Shown piece by piece: positions 21,841 to 32,371 of a stretch of 64,000 nt of DNA. This DNA is from Pisaster brevispinus (Eukaryota > Echinodermata > Asteroidea > Forcipulatida > Asteriidae). Position numbers and translations under genes: made by a program. The stretch spans positions 5,751,140 to 5,815,139 of the forward strand of contig JAMKCF010000016.1 in assembly GCA_023634235.1 (NCBI GenBank), given 5' to 3'. The notes under the pieces are model-generated. The model saw only the letters and a program-made list of their open reading frames with translations. It ran no database searches and had not been told where the DNA came from. Within the stretch, counting starts at the first letter, position 1. Every line of letters begins with the position of its first letter.

Positions 21841-22640
21841 CGTGTAATATTTGAAAAATTAATAACTCCTGAACCACACATTAGATTTTTATAATCCATA
21901 CGGCATCTGAAAGGTCTTGATAAATTAAACACGCGCTTCACAAAATGTGATTCGTTTGACCTTAACTTCTGGTTCAAGCCCTAGGTTGAAATTTAATATT
22001 TAAAAAAAATCTTAACATTGGATTTTTACAGACTATACATCATTGGGAAAGTATGTTTAAATTTAAGAAATGATACACTAATTGTGACCCCATTTGACCT
22101 TGACTTCCAGTTCAAACCGGAAGATCAAAGTAATATTTAAAAAAAATCATAACTCCTGAAACACACATTGGATTTTTATCGACTATACGTATTCATAAAG
22201 AGCTCCTAAGACTTCACAAATGCTACAAAGTGTGACCTCGTTTGACCATGACTTCTGGTTCAAAGTGAAAGTCAAAGCTTCATGTTTCAGAAAAATCAAA
22301 ACTTCTGAACTACACATTGTTTTTTGTACAATCTATACATCATTTGGAAAGTATGTAACAACCTAGCATTGATACTCAGGATGTGACCCAATTTAGTCTT
22401 TACTTCCGGTTCAAACCGGAAGATGATCGAACGTTAATATTGTAATTTGAAAAAAATCTTAACTTCTTACCACAGTTTGAATTTATATCATCTTACGTCA
22501 TCAGAAAGGGCTCCGAAGACTTAACACACATTTCACAGCATGACCTTATGTGACCTTGACTTCCAGTTCAAACCGGAAGTTGAAGTTTTTAATCGAAACA
22601 AATCTCCCTGAACCACGCATTGGGTGGATAAGGTGAAATG
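21840..22640. repeat. Diverged ~150-bp tandem repeat with CCGGAAG motifs
   Basis: About five copies, anchored by TTTGACCTTGACTTCC-type segments near 21955, 22098, 22240, 22391 and 22549. Each is followed by GGTTCAAACCGGAAG-like sequence, a poly-A stretch and CTCCTGAACCACACATTGG. The copies are strongly diverged, so the array is old. Related single motifs (GGAAGTAAAGGTCAAATGGG) occur near 24353 and 24788. Confidence 0.75.
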
Positions 22641-22792
22641 TCGTCACCTTTTTGAACCTCACATCTCATGTATACCTTGTTTTTGTGTTGTCACAAAAAG
22701 TGAATGTCTAAGTTCTTCTTCTTCTTCTTATTTTTGTGATGGCACAAAAACTCAATGTCTAATTATACTTGTGTGTCTTTTTTTGTACACAG

Positions 22793-22857
22793 AAGGAAAA
22801 CCACAGAAAGAAAAAGGAGCAAGAAAGACCGAAAAGGAGGAAGGAGAAATATATAAG
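22793..22857 (+). CDS. Candidate Lys/Glu-rich mini-exon (first copy)
   Basis: Acceptor TTTTTTTGTACACAG, then EGKPQKEKGARKTEKEEGEI, then AAG|GTTTGC. Phase 1 in, phase 0 out, 22 codons. The acceptor and the EGKPQ start are almost the same as in 31369-31424. The donor is weak in both. It follows exon B1, whose donor is also phase 1, so B1-to-this splicing would stay in frame. It could equally be a decayed duplicate. Confidence 0.45.
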
Positions 22858-25075
22858 GTTTGCTGATAAATAGTTGTATACTTTTTATTTCGCGTAAAAC
22901 AAATACACTATCCGTTATTATACAACATAATGTGATTAATGAAATCCAATTCCATTCGAATGAACAAGGGTTTACAAAAATGCTTTAGGAAATGGGAAAT
23001 ACTATAGTCTGTAGTAGGTTTTTGCCTTTCCCCCATAATTCTGCCCTGGAAATTGAAAAAAAACCCACCAACTTTGAGCAGTCCACCATCAAACCATGCA
23101 GAAACGTATGGCAGGTGTTATTTGCACAGGGTAGAGTTCATTCACCTTGAAAATCTCATTACAAATCGTGTGGTAGGTGGTACATGTGGGGCTGTCATCT
23201 GTTTGTACCATGGTTTGTACACATAAATCTTGGCAAAGTCTCAAGGGGTAGGGTACTCGATACAACCGTCATTCATTCTGTATTGTATCAGAGGAAGCCT
23301 GTGTGAGACTGGTTGACCTTTATCAAGGTAACAGACACCAAGCTAAAACAAACATCCACATGAGTGTGGAGGGGGGTAGTAGATTTCCCCAAAACCTTCT
23401 ATAAACTATGGTAAGTGTCACACAATACAGAATGCATTTTGAAGTATGCATTAGGCCTGTATTTAGCAAAATAATTTACCAAAATAACATTGGAAATGAT
23501 TTTTTTGTACAATTATTATGACTGAAAACATCTACAAACCCTCTGAAAGGTCTTGGGATTGATAATAATGGGTGTATAGCTTTATCCCCGGGTGTGGTAA
23601 GATTTCACCAAACCTACTACAAACTGTAGTAGTGCTCTTGTCATATGATCAATTGTTACAGAATTTGTGTTCTCCAAGGTTAAAGAGGAGTTTCTAGGTC
23701 AAATTTTATCATCATCCAAAAACAATCATTGACATTACATTTCAAATATATGGATTTTTACACTTTTGTACAGGAAATGGTTTCTTCACTCCTGAATTTG
23801 AGTGATACTGAATTAAAAAGGCATTGACTTTGATCTTTTGACTGACACACAAAGTTCCCTTTGGAATAAACAAACCCAATGATGTCATGTTGATATCCAA
23901 TTACGTCCTGTTTCAAATTTGAAATTTGAATTTGACCTTGGAGCCCCTTTTTTAATCTGAAATGCTGCACTTTTCTGGGAGTAGCAGGCTATCCCTTATA
24001 AAAAGAAAGCCAATGGTATTCAGTGGTAACCCAATGGTACCCAATGGTCAAATGGTACCCAATTATTTCTCAATGGTTATCCAATGGTAATGTTCTACTG
24101 AATGATTATTTAAATGGTAGAATTATTTTACCATTTTATGAGGGGCCGTTTATGACTAAATGAGTACATGTAGTTACAAATATATAAGAGCAAACCCATG
24201 AATGTAAGAGCAAACCCACAAATTGTTGTGACATCATCACTGATGTCATCAATTTGACACAGTTGCAGATGGATTTACTCACTAAGGTCTAACTACATGG
24301 TAAGCTTCATGTCTGAATCCATTTTGGTTAAAGAGGTATGAATGATTCGACTGGAAGTAAAGGTCAAATGGGGTTTCACACTATGAAAGATTTGTAGAAT
24401 TGTTAAAAGGCTTTCAGATAATGCGTTGGGTTTGGTTAAAAACATATATTGTTATATACATTTTGTTTTGTGATTTGGGTTTGAACAAAGAAATATTTAC
24501 TAGAGTAGGACTTGAACCAACTGCCTCCAGATTAACGTAGGTCTGTGCTTTACCATTGAGTCAATATCCTTGTTCTGGGGTGCCAGTCAGAAGCCATATA
24601 ACCCTAGCTGCCGTGAAACCAGGGATCACACCCAAGTTTTACAATACAACCTGGGAAGCAGCAGCCAGGGGATCACCTTAAGGGAATGGAACTATTTAAA
24701 ATTAAATATCAAGTAATAAACCATAAGGGAAACTGACTGGGTACATTTTAAATGGAGCAGGACTTCAACTAACATATATTTTTTCGATGAACGGTTTGGA
24801 CCAGAAGTGAAGGTCCAATGGGGTCACTTTGTGTAAGATATGTACAACGAGTCAAGAGCTCTCATATGGTGCAAAGATCTTGTATGTATCATTTATGGTT
24901 TTCTTGGTATGAGGTTTAAAAAACAAAAGCATTTTTTTAACTTTAATATAATGATGTTATCGATGATGTCATCATGCCAAAAATGTTGTGGTTTCATCTA
25001 CATTCTAAGGTCCAATTACATGTAAAGTTTCAAGTCTGTAAAATTTTTAATTTTTGTGAAATCTTCAGCGGCGTT
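22858..25075. other. Non-coding stretch with minor repeats
   Basis: No supported gene. It contains an 11-bp tandem repeat (CAATGGTACCC-type) at about 24010-24100 and a minus-strand tRNA-like fragment near 24505-24570 (GGACTTGAACCAACTGCCTCC, read as a box-B complement). Short open frames here have no recognisable domain. Confidence 0.5.
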
Positions 25076-25285
25076 CTAAAGGTAATTTTTTAGTAGGGCA
25101 CAAGGGGGGGGGGTTACCATTTTTTCTAGGGGGGCACTGCTGGAAAAAGCAATTATAGATCCCATTTGCACTTTAAAAAAACTTGATCTTGATATACCTA
25201 ATGGCAGGTTCCAAATGGGAAGGGGGGCCACCTGGGGGGGGGGGAATGACATTAGTGCCCCCACCCCCACCCCCATTAGTTACGC
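25076..25285. mobile_element. Short non-autonomous repeat ending GTTACGCCACTG
   Basis: Starts near GCGTTCTAAAGG, has G runs and C runs (GGGGGGGCACTGC; CCCCCACCCCC) and ends TTAGTTACGCCACTGG. Another member with the same terminal motif and C-run style lies at 40603-40780. Type unknown. Confidence 0.5.
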
Positions 25286-25304
25286 CACTGGAAGTCTTGT
25301 ACAG

Positions 25305-25365
25305 AAGGTTCAGGGAGAAGGAAGAAGAGGTCGGAAAAAAAAGAAAACAGTACAATAACAATAGG
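25305..25365 (+). pseudogene. Possible degenerate copy of the Lys-rich mini-exon
   Basis: GTCTTGTACAG|AAGG resembles the acceptor of the mini-exons at 22793 and 31369, followed by a Lys/Arg-rich reading (EGSGRRKKRSEKKRKQ). Its length (61 bp) would not keep the phase of the other two, so I treat it as decayed or chance. Confidence 0.25.
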
Positions 25366-25466
25366 GTTGGTCTGTTCACCGAACACCTTATAATGACAAG
25401 AGGTGTTTGAGGTAGTTGATAGAGAAGTGATGAAACGTAACACTATTTTCTCTTTTGTTCAACCAG

Positions 25467-25533
25467 TTCACAATGACTGAGGTTCTAAAGGGGATGACTG
25501 GGACAAAGAAAGGAAAACGTGACAAAAGCAAAG
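25467..25533 (+). CDS. Likely first coding exon of the ZU5-UPA gene
   Basis: Polypyrimidine tract and acceptor (TTTTGTTCAACCAG), an ATG at 25473-25475, then MTEVLKGMTGTKKGKRDKSK and a good donor (AAAG|GTTAGT), ending in phase 1. This matches the phase-1 acceptor of the mini-exon at 31369. Since a splice acceptor precedes the ATG, an upstream non-coding exon is expected. The peptide is basic and low in information, so the call depends on splice sites and phase. Confidence 0.5.
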
Positions 25534-26080
25534 GTTAGTTGCTATGGAGATTGGAAACCCATACAAGGATAGTCCTCAAGATTCTGTAGACATTCATGAA
25601 GTGACAAAACTTTGTCTTCAAAAAGTGTACATCCCCATAGGTAAAAAAAATTACACATAAATAATATTATGATCTTGCTTTTTTCTCAATCTTTTGAGCC
25701 TAATTTAAAACAAAACTGACAAAATATCTTGCTTTATGCTGCATAAAATAAACAAATCTGGGTTTTTTTATCGATTGCCAGTTGTTACCATATCATTCTG
25801 TTAAAAGCTAAAACTGGTTCATATTTTAAATTACCTTTGGTTAGATACAAATGGCCTATGTTGGAAGCAAATTGCAGAAATGTTGGAGTCATTGTTAGAT
25901 TGAATGTTACTATCAGGAAATCTACCTCCATGCTATCAGGGCACAATGTCATCAAGCTGTTGAAGCTAAACAATCCAGGACAGTAAATCAGGAAATATTA
26001 TTCCCCCTTTTTAATATTGATGTGCATTTTAGAGTTCAGGTTTTACAGAAAGAAAAAAAACCTACAGGTACAGGTAGGAA
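25534..26080. other. Intron stretch without recognisable feature
   Basis: I see no gene, repeat or RNA signature here beyond short chance ORFs. Confidence 0.4.
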
Positions 26081-26089
26081 GTTCCAAGG

Positions 26090-26460
26090 TGCAGCAGTAC
26101 AAGGGGAAAGCAAGTAGAATATCTCACTTTAGAACACACACTGTAATACGGATTAGGGACGAATTCAAAATCAAACAAGCGGTAACTCGGGGGCAATTTA
26201 AGAATCCCCCGAGGTAATACGGGGTAACTCAGCCTTGCATAGAACAATAGAGTCATGAATATCCGTCTGCACACGCTGGGTCAACTTGGTCGTGGATGGG
26301 CGACCGCGGATACAAAGAGCAATTGAACAAAAGGCCAGATTTGCATGAGGGACTATATAAACAAGGGATTATCGGATTAGTTACAGCTGCCTGGGTGCTC
26401 CAATAAATGTTCTGCTGATCGATTAACAAATTATGATTATGAATGATAAGCCAAAATATT
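26090..26460 (+). mobile_element. LTR-like fragment with TATA box and polyadenylation signal
   Basis: Contains GAATTCAAAATCAAACAAGC, then GCGGTAACTCGGGG, a TATA-like ACTATATAAACAAGGG near 26352 and AATAAA near 26403. This is the order of an LTR promoter, start region and poly(A) signal. A related GAATTCAAAATTAAACAGTC with the same GGTAACTCGGGG lies in reverse orientation at about 27445-27482. No coding part is attached. Confidence 0.35.
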
Positions 26461-27217
26461 GTTATTTTAAATGTCTCGAATCGTTCTTGTCTACCAAATT
26501 GTTCTTTAGTTCATTTTTAGAGCGGTCAAAATCGGCCACTGAACAGCAAGTTTACCTATTAAAACGATACCCAACAACATTTTATTGAAGGTCGTCGTGT
26601 TCATGTGTTCATGACCATCGTTGCGTCGTTAAAGAGACGGTCCATACACCATCTGCTTCCTCCAAACTGAATATACCACTATAATTAATAAACATACATT
26701 GTACATGTATTACTTTGGATATTTTGAATCCTGAATTCACAGGGCTGAAGACGGACGAAAACACTTTGTCGTTTCTGTTACTGTTTATAAGTACTTAATT
26801 TAGTTTACGTCTCATTTGTTTTCTTCAAAAATTTTAAGGTTTAGATTTTCAACCAAATGAAGAGATACCACAACCATGATGGACTGCTGATGAAGCAACG
26901 TATATAATTCAACTTGGAGCTGCAGCAGGTCAAGGTTTACCTACAACCTTATCTGGGGTCACTTGCTATGAAAACAAAACAAAACAACCAAACAAACATA
27001 AGCATGAATTTTGGCTCATCCTGGCTCGTTTTTCTTCATTGAAGATAATGTTAACCTGAACATCTCATCAATTTTCATTATTTGCGGGGAAGAAATACAT
27101 AACTTCATACCTTTTTTGAAATATAAGTTTCTCTATAATTTCTCAGTGGGCAAGTTTTGGCCTCCTTGAGGTATTCAATAGTTCTAAAGAAACCAATAGA
27201 ACGCAAACTCCACTTAT
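26461..27217. other. Non-coding stretch
   Basis: No supported gene. A stretch from 26840 to 26930 looks exon-like (AG before GTTTAGATTTTCAACC) but has an in-frame stop and no homologue in the window. Confidence 0.4.
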
Positions 27218-27268
27218 CTATTGTTGAACAATAGATATTGTTCAACAATATCTATTGTTGAACAATAG
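27218..27268. repeat. Three tandem 17-bp palindromes
   Basis: CTATTGTTGAACAATAG, then ATATTGTTCAACAATAT, then CTATTGTTGAACAATAG, back to back. The whole 51 bp is itself a near-palindrome able to form a cruciform. Confidence 0.85.
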
Positions 27269-27278
27269 CAATTACGGA

Positions 27279-27728
27279 TTAACCAAGCCTCTGCCAAACC
27301 GCAGCAAGGCTGGCGGCGATATCAAAGAAGGAAACTTGGCTCTCTGTGGCTCCAAGAGTGTTGTTCATTGACCTGTAGATAATGAGCTCATTATGGCCCG
27401 ACTTCCTTTTACCCCGTAAAACCCCGGGGGGAAATGAAGATTTACCCCGAGTTACCGACTGTTTAATTTTGAATTCCCCCCTTAAGGTACTGACGAGCTG
27501 ACATAAACTGCCAAGATGCTGAGATGCTCTTTTAGCTTTATAAAAGATGTATTTATCCAAGCTGAGGCTGGAAGTAATATCCAATCCATGGAGCCAGATA
27601 CTAGGAAGTTCCCATAATTGTTTGGAGTCCAAAATAAAAAACCCACAAAAAACCCAATCAGGTCGAGTTACAGCTCTCAAGCTGGATAAAGACAACAGAT
27701 GAGTTTTGTTTTGATTGAAGGTGACCAT
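27279..27728 (-). pseudogene. LINE reverse transcriptase C-terminal fragment
   Basis: On the minus strand, VTFNQNKTHLLSLSSL corresponds to the region after the RT catalytic box (FNxxKTxxL), and LPSIWLHGLDITSSLSLDKY with KRASQHLGSLCQ to the thumb-like part. The reading then leaves LINE similarity and enters an unrelated GGTAACTCGGGG repeat (27400-27490). Probably from the same degraded LINE as 29497-30470. Confidence 0.6.
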
Positions 27729-28188
27729 CCAGTCCTTATCCCAGGGAACAATATTTGTAAGTTTGTGGTTGTGAGTAGCACTAACTTGATCAATAGTGAA
27801 AAGTTGACAAAAAACCTTAGTGGGCAGTTACATTTTTTGTACAAGTGTACAGTGTGCTGAGATAATTGTATGCCGTGCACTTAAAGCAATAAATGATTAG
27901 ATTAGATATTAAAGACAAAGTCCCAAACATGAGAAAAATATTGGTGCTAGTTGCAATGCAGTCATTTGTACATATATGTACAAGTATTTACAAAAGAGGC
28001 ATTACCAACAATTACTTGTTTGCATTGTCGGAGGTAGGATGTGAAGACCTGCCATGCTTAGCCCTATCAGCTTTGTAGTTGCTGTTTTCCCTTTACCTCT
28101 TCTTGAAAAAACTCTGCCCCTTGAACCTCCGGCAAAGCTGGTGTAAGGTGTAAACGCTTATTCTCTTTAAAACCGAAGTCCTGATTGG

Positions 28189-28722
28189 TTAAAAGGTCAC
28201 TTTAAAGGCCAACTTGTTCACCAATTCGGTTTCCTCAATGTCCTTCATCAATGACGCCCCAAATAGTTCATTAAGACTGGGTGGGATGTTAATAACCTCA
28301 AACTTCTTGTCAACAACATCGTCAAAAGCATGCTGACGAGATTGGGCTAGGCTCTGACTTGCTGAACTGAGAAGAATTATGCCAGAAGATAAAGCATCTG
28401 AAATATTCTTGGGATCAGCGATGGCGCCTAAAAGTCTCTGAAGGGGGAGAGACATGATTATGAGACACATGAACTTCTCATTCACAACTACTGATATGGA
28501 ATTGGCTTGCGCTGGAGACCTTCTTAATACCGGAAGGTAGTTCCTGGCCAGTGAAAATGTGTCGTGTTCAAAAGGAACAGAAGAACCAACCCCTTCTTTC
28601 AAGTTGTCAGACGAGAATCTTTGAGTTCTAAGTTCTTCCCACCATTTCAAAACATTTTCTGAAATGGGGTTGCTAGAATCCTTACGATGAGGATTACAGG
28701 ACAGAGGTTTCTTGTTGACCAT
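28189..28722 (-). pseudogene. DIRS-like Gag (ORF1) fragment
   Basis: 177 codons on the minus strand with LGAIADPKNISDALSSGI and ASQSLAQSRQHAFDDVVDKK. It clearly resembles the Gag-like piece at 19267-19545 (ISDPATLDEIDKSF; ASQVVALNRQRAFDELLDKK). No RT follows downstream on the same strand, so this is a fragment. Confidence 0.6.
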
Positions 28723-28799
28723 GGCTGCTCATAGGTGAAGCTTGAATAAAGAGAAACCGTGGAGGAGGGATACCTCAAGTGTTTTAAAAACATGGAATT

Positions 28800-29310
28800 G
28801 ATGCAGATGCAAAGTTGTGTCCTTGAAAGTTCCAGGAAACTTGTCCAGGGGCCGGCGTGGCCACTGCTGGAGGTTGCATCATAGACATACCTGGTGGCTG
28901 CTGCTGCTCAGGACTGATCAAAATCAGTCGTGCTAGCCCGGGCAGGTATACTGGGGTGGTTTTTGCACAGACATCAACGGTGTACTCATAGCTGAGCTGG
29001 AACCACTGAGGTAGGGCTGTCCTGCAGCAGTAGAACAGCCCGAATTAGGTTTTGGGTACAACACCACGCCACCTGAAAAACTTTCTGTCTGCCATATAAA
29101 CGAACAGAAGTTTGGCACACTCATGTTGTTGGTGTAATCCAAGATTTGGATTGACCCAACATGCCAGGCCCAGAATCCTCATCTATCTCATTCGCTGCAA
29201 AGGCTAGAATGTCGACAGGGGCCTGCTCTTCCTTGTACAGCAGTGGTTGAGACATCACTGGGGGAGCTAAATAACTTACAGGAAACAAAAATGGTAAAAC
29301 TTTGGGCATG
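28800..29310 (-). pseudogene. Probable N-terminal part of the same DIRS-like ORF1
   Basis: Minus-strand pieces AFAANEIDEDSGPGMLGQSK and VVLYPKPNSGCSTAAGQPYL lie just upstream (in element sense) of the 28189-28722 fragment and in the same orientation. They have the acidic, low-complexity look of a DIRS ORF1 N-terminus. Frame changes separate them. The assignment is by position more than by motif. Confidence 0.4.
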
Positions 29311-29496
29311 TTACAAGTATGTAAAAGCCACGAATGGGGAGGTTACGATCAGACTGCTCACAAATAACAAAAGACTACAAGTCCAAGCATTCAACGAGTA
29401 TATGAGGCAACTGGGGAGAAGTTTGCATACTAATGAGGTTGTTTCATTAAGGGTGGAATCGGAGTGCAACACAAGAACAATTTACAGAGTGAGTCT

Positions 29497-30470
29497 CTAC
29501 GGAATTGGTGAAATATAATTAGTGTGAGACTGACAGTCAGGGAGTGGATGACCCTGACCACAGAGGGTAGAGTTTGCAGCAAAGGGTTTGGTAAAGATGT
29601 TTACTTCATCAAAAAGCGAGTTCTTCAGGGTCATGAAAACAAATTTAGGATGCTGCTGGCATTCCTCCAAAATTCTAGGCCTTAAAGATATTGAAATGAT
29701 ATAGAGTATTGGATGGTCTTTGCATAAAGTAAGTTTTAGCATTCTTCAAAACTAGTCTGCTTTTTTTACTTGGAAGGCAAAATTGATGATGAAGCTGTCT
29801 TGAACTATTCTTGTGATACAGGTGGAAATAGTGTTAGAGGTAGGAGCAAGCTTTGAGAATGTGGTTTAACCTAGATCTGAGAAGGAATGAAAATATACAC
29901 ATTGACACAGCCCTGTTCACTAACTTCCTCTGCTGCCCTTGAGGAATCAGGGTAAAATACTGAGTTCCATGGGAAATCACCAAAAAAGGAGCATAAATCA
30001 TCCCAGTCGGCCTTACCATTATGCAAAGTTGTCTGATGTTTGGAATACCTGAACCTCAGTGATGAAATGGTTGGAATTTCCCAGTGGTGCTACAGTTTTG
30101 GCACAATCTCCAGAGTTTGTGCACAAAAGCAGGTCCAGAAGATGTCACATGTTGCCAATGGTGTGATCAGGGATTCTCGTTGGGACAGATATATTTTTGC
30201 TGAGGTTGTGAGAAGCTTCAAAGTTGTATGCACAGAGGGCAGGGATGCATGTAGCGAGAGTGAACCAACTACTTCTCTGTGATGGCTGCTGGCATCACCA
30301 AAGACCGTTATGTCGAAGGATGGGTGATGATCAAGAGCTTCATCAATGCTGGTGAAAGTTGTACCAAACATTTTGCAGTTTCTGATTGTAATATCCTCTA
30401 TGCAAGTTGTTATTATACTATGCTTCAACATTATATTTGTTATTGATGTTATATGCTTCAATGCACATGT
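29497..30470 (-). pseudogene. Degraded LINE: EEP endonuclease end and RT start
   Basis: Minus strand. FDITVFGDASSHHREVVGSL corresponds to the catalytic GDFNxHH segment of a LINE endonuclease, with the Phe-Asn changed to Ala-Ser. Further on, FAANSTLCGQGHPLPDCQSH is typical of the linker before the RT palm. Frameshifts and stops are frequent. The middle of the RT is missing and a DIRS fragment occupies 28189-29310, suggesting nested insertion. Confidence 0.6.
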
Positions 30471-31141
30471 GAGAATCTAACATAAAAGCATACACATGAC
30501 CAGTTAGAATGTTGTCCGTGCCATTTTATTCATTGGTCCTAAAGTGCTTGTCAGATCATTACACTGACGACGGAGAGCAACAGAGAAAGTACAAATAGAC
30601 AGTGGAATGATGGAGTGCTAGACAAAAACGTCATGTTTACTGTGTCATGTCCTGGAAAGATGCTAAACGGCCAAGTGGTAAGGAGGCCTTGAGAAAGAAC
30701 AGAAAAAGTCCTGAAAAGAGTACAGGATCTTTTGTTATTAGGTGGCCATGACCTGCAACAAGGTTTTGACCTCATCATGCAGAGTGGTCAGTATCATGGT
30801 GACTGATCTTAGAGCTACCTGAGCAAAGATGTAAGAATAAACTCAGCCACTCCCTTATAGTGAAAATGGGTTAGCACAATAAACAAGGTAGTAGGATTTG
30901 GTTAGTAGACTGAGGCTAATTTTGAGATGAATAGCAATTCTCCTTTCCAATATTAGCACATCCCAATCCAATTAACCCCAATGCTCATCATACAACATTG
31001 TATTGCAAAACCCAAGTCACATACCTTTTATAAGTATCCTGAATCAATCCTTGCGTATATTGCATTTTTCAGGGAATACTAATTACCGATTGTTGCTCTT
31101 TGTTGTTGTTAGAAGTGTTTTATTTTATTAAATAAATGTTA
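30471..31141. other. Non-coding stretch
   Basis: No supported gene; open frames are short. It may hold more LINE remnant on the minus strand, but no motif is clear. Confidence 0.4.
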
Positions 31142-31253
31142 TTAAGAATCAGTGTTGGAGGTCTCGAGACCGGTCTCGAGACCATTTTTTACTGGTCTTG
31201 GTCTTGGTCTTGGTCTCGGGTGTACTGGTCTTGACTACAACACTGGTAAGAAT
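31142..31253. mobile_element. 96-bp hAT-like MITE with 8-bp TSD
   Basis: Terminal inverted repeats CAGTGTTG (31150) and CAACACTG (ending 31245) flank GGTCTCGAGACC twice in tandem and a GGTCTT repeat. The flanks TTAAGAAT (31142-31149) and GTAAGAAT (31246-31253) are an 8-bp target duplication with one mismatch. CAGTGTTG ends and 8-bp TSDs are characteristic of hAT elements. Confidence 0.75.
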
Positions 31254-31368
31254 AGACACAAGTCATTAGATAATACTACAGGTTACATCCTCGGATTACC
31301 TAATTTTCTTGCTATTAATGATACACAATTGTACTTTATTAATGTGTGTGTGTCTTTTTTGTACACAG

Positions 31369-31424
31369 AAGGAAAACCACAGAGTGCAAGAATTACAAAA
31401 GAGCAGGAAGAAGAAAAATTAAAG
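31369..31424 (+). CDS. Lys/Glu-rich mini-exon of the ZU5-UPA gene
   Basis: Acceptor TTTTTTGTACACAG, peptide EGKPQSARITKEQEEEKLK, donor AAAG|GTTCAT (weak). Phase 1 in and phase 0 out exactly bridge the start exon (25467-25533, phase 1) and the helical exon C1 (phase 0). A close relative sits at 22793-22857. The weak donor is the main doubt. Confidence 0.5.
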
Positions 31425-31506
31425 GTTCATTAATAAACAGTTATCCTTTTCAAGCTTATCCTATCCCACCTTTGCACACTTAACCTCTTAGATAGTAATT
31501 AAGCAT

Positions 31507-31565
31507 TACAGCATTCTCCTGAAGAAGGTCAGATTATACTGATTGAAACATTGAGTTGTCAAAGT
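31507..31565 (+). ncRNA. Hammerhead-like motif in a repeat fragment
   Basis: CTCCTGAAGAAGGTCAG, loop ATTATA, CTGATTGAAACATTG gives the order CTGANGA, hairpin, GAAAC. It aligns with 16322-16375. One extra base between the GA and the stem is atypical, so catalytic ability is doubtful. Confidence 0.3.
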
Positions 31566-32371
31566 ACCGTTTTTTTTCTTTCTTTGGAATATTGCTTAAT
31601 GCAGGAGTCCCACAGGGGATAAGATTGAGACCCTTTAGTTTTCTTGCAATGATCAATGCTGTAAAACCCTCTGATCAAATGCACACTTTCAAATATGTAC
31701 ACACCAGTTTGTAAATTTTGACAATCTAATCAACACAAATTCTATTCTGACAATCTAATCAATTCTTAGTTTTTTAATTTGCAATTAATAATCTAGTTGA
31801 ATGCTATCCAAATGAACCAAATCCTGCCAAATGTGGATTGTGGAAATCGTGAACTTCAAAATGTTGCAAGAATTATAAGTTTCGTGTAGTTCAGGAAGTT
31901 GTGTAGGGATGTAGTTTGATAGTAGTAGTAGGTAGTCCGGGAGCGACCAAGTGTTATCGTTGGGGATTAGTTATGATCTGCAAAATGTTGTAAGGATTAT
32001 AAACCTGTGTTATGTAGTTCATGAAATTGTGAAGTAATGTTATTTGATACCTGATGACTTAAGACGACATTTGTTTACATGGCGTTAAGTTATAACTTTG
32101 AAAGCAGCTCTGTTTGGTGGAAAATAAATCGTTATTGGTCAACCATTAACCAATCTATAAGAAACACTTAAGATGGCCTTGATCCCCCAGCTATGTATAA
32201 ATAGCTTCACGAACCAAGACTTCTTATACAGTTGACTCACTGTATGTTTAAACTCAGATAGTTTTCCTAACCTTGCATTTCTTTTGCATTTTTCCCTTCA
32301 AACCACCTCTTGCATTAAGCTTCATCCTAAACCTTTTCACTCATTTCAAAACTGTTCTGATTTATTTGTAG
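31566..32371 (+). other. Intron upstream of exon C1, homologous to copies A and B
   Basis: No gene. From about 31960 the sequence is nearly the same as 8150-8527 upstream of A1 (for example ACATTTGTTTACATGGCGTT and CAGCTATGTATAAATAGC). The A and C units are therefore the youngest pair. Confidence 0.7.

Noticed and set aside
26840..26930. Exon-like stretch (FQPNEEIPQP, then WTADEATYIIQLGAAAG)
   Set aside because: It has an in-frame TGA between the two parts and no paralogue or phase fit with the gene model.
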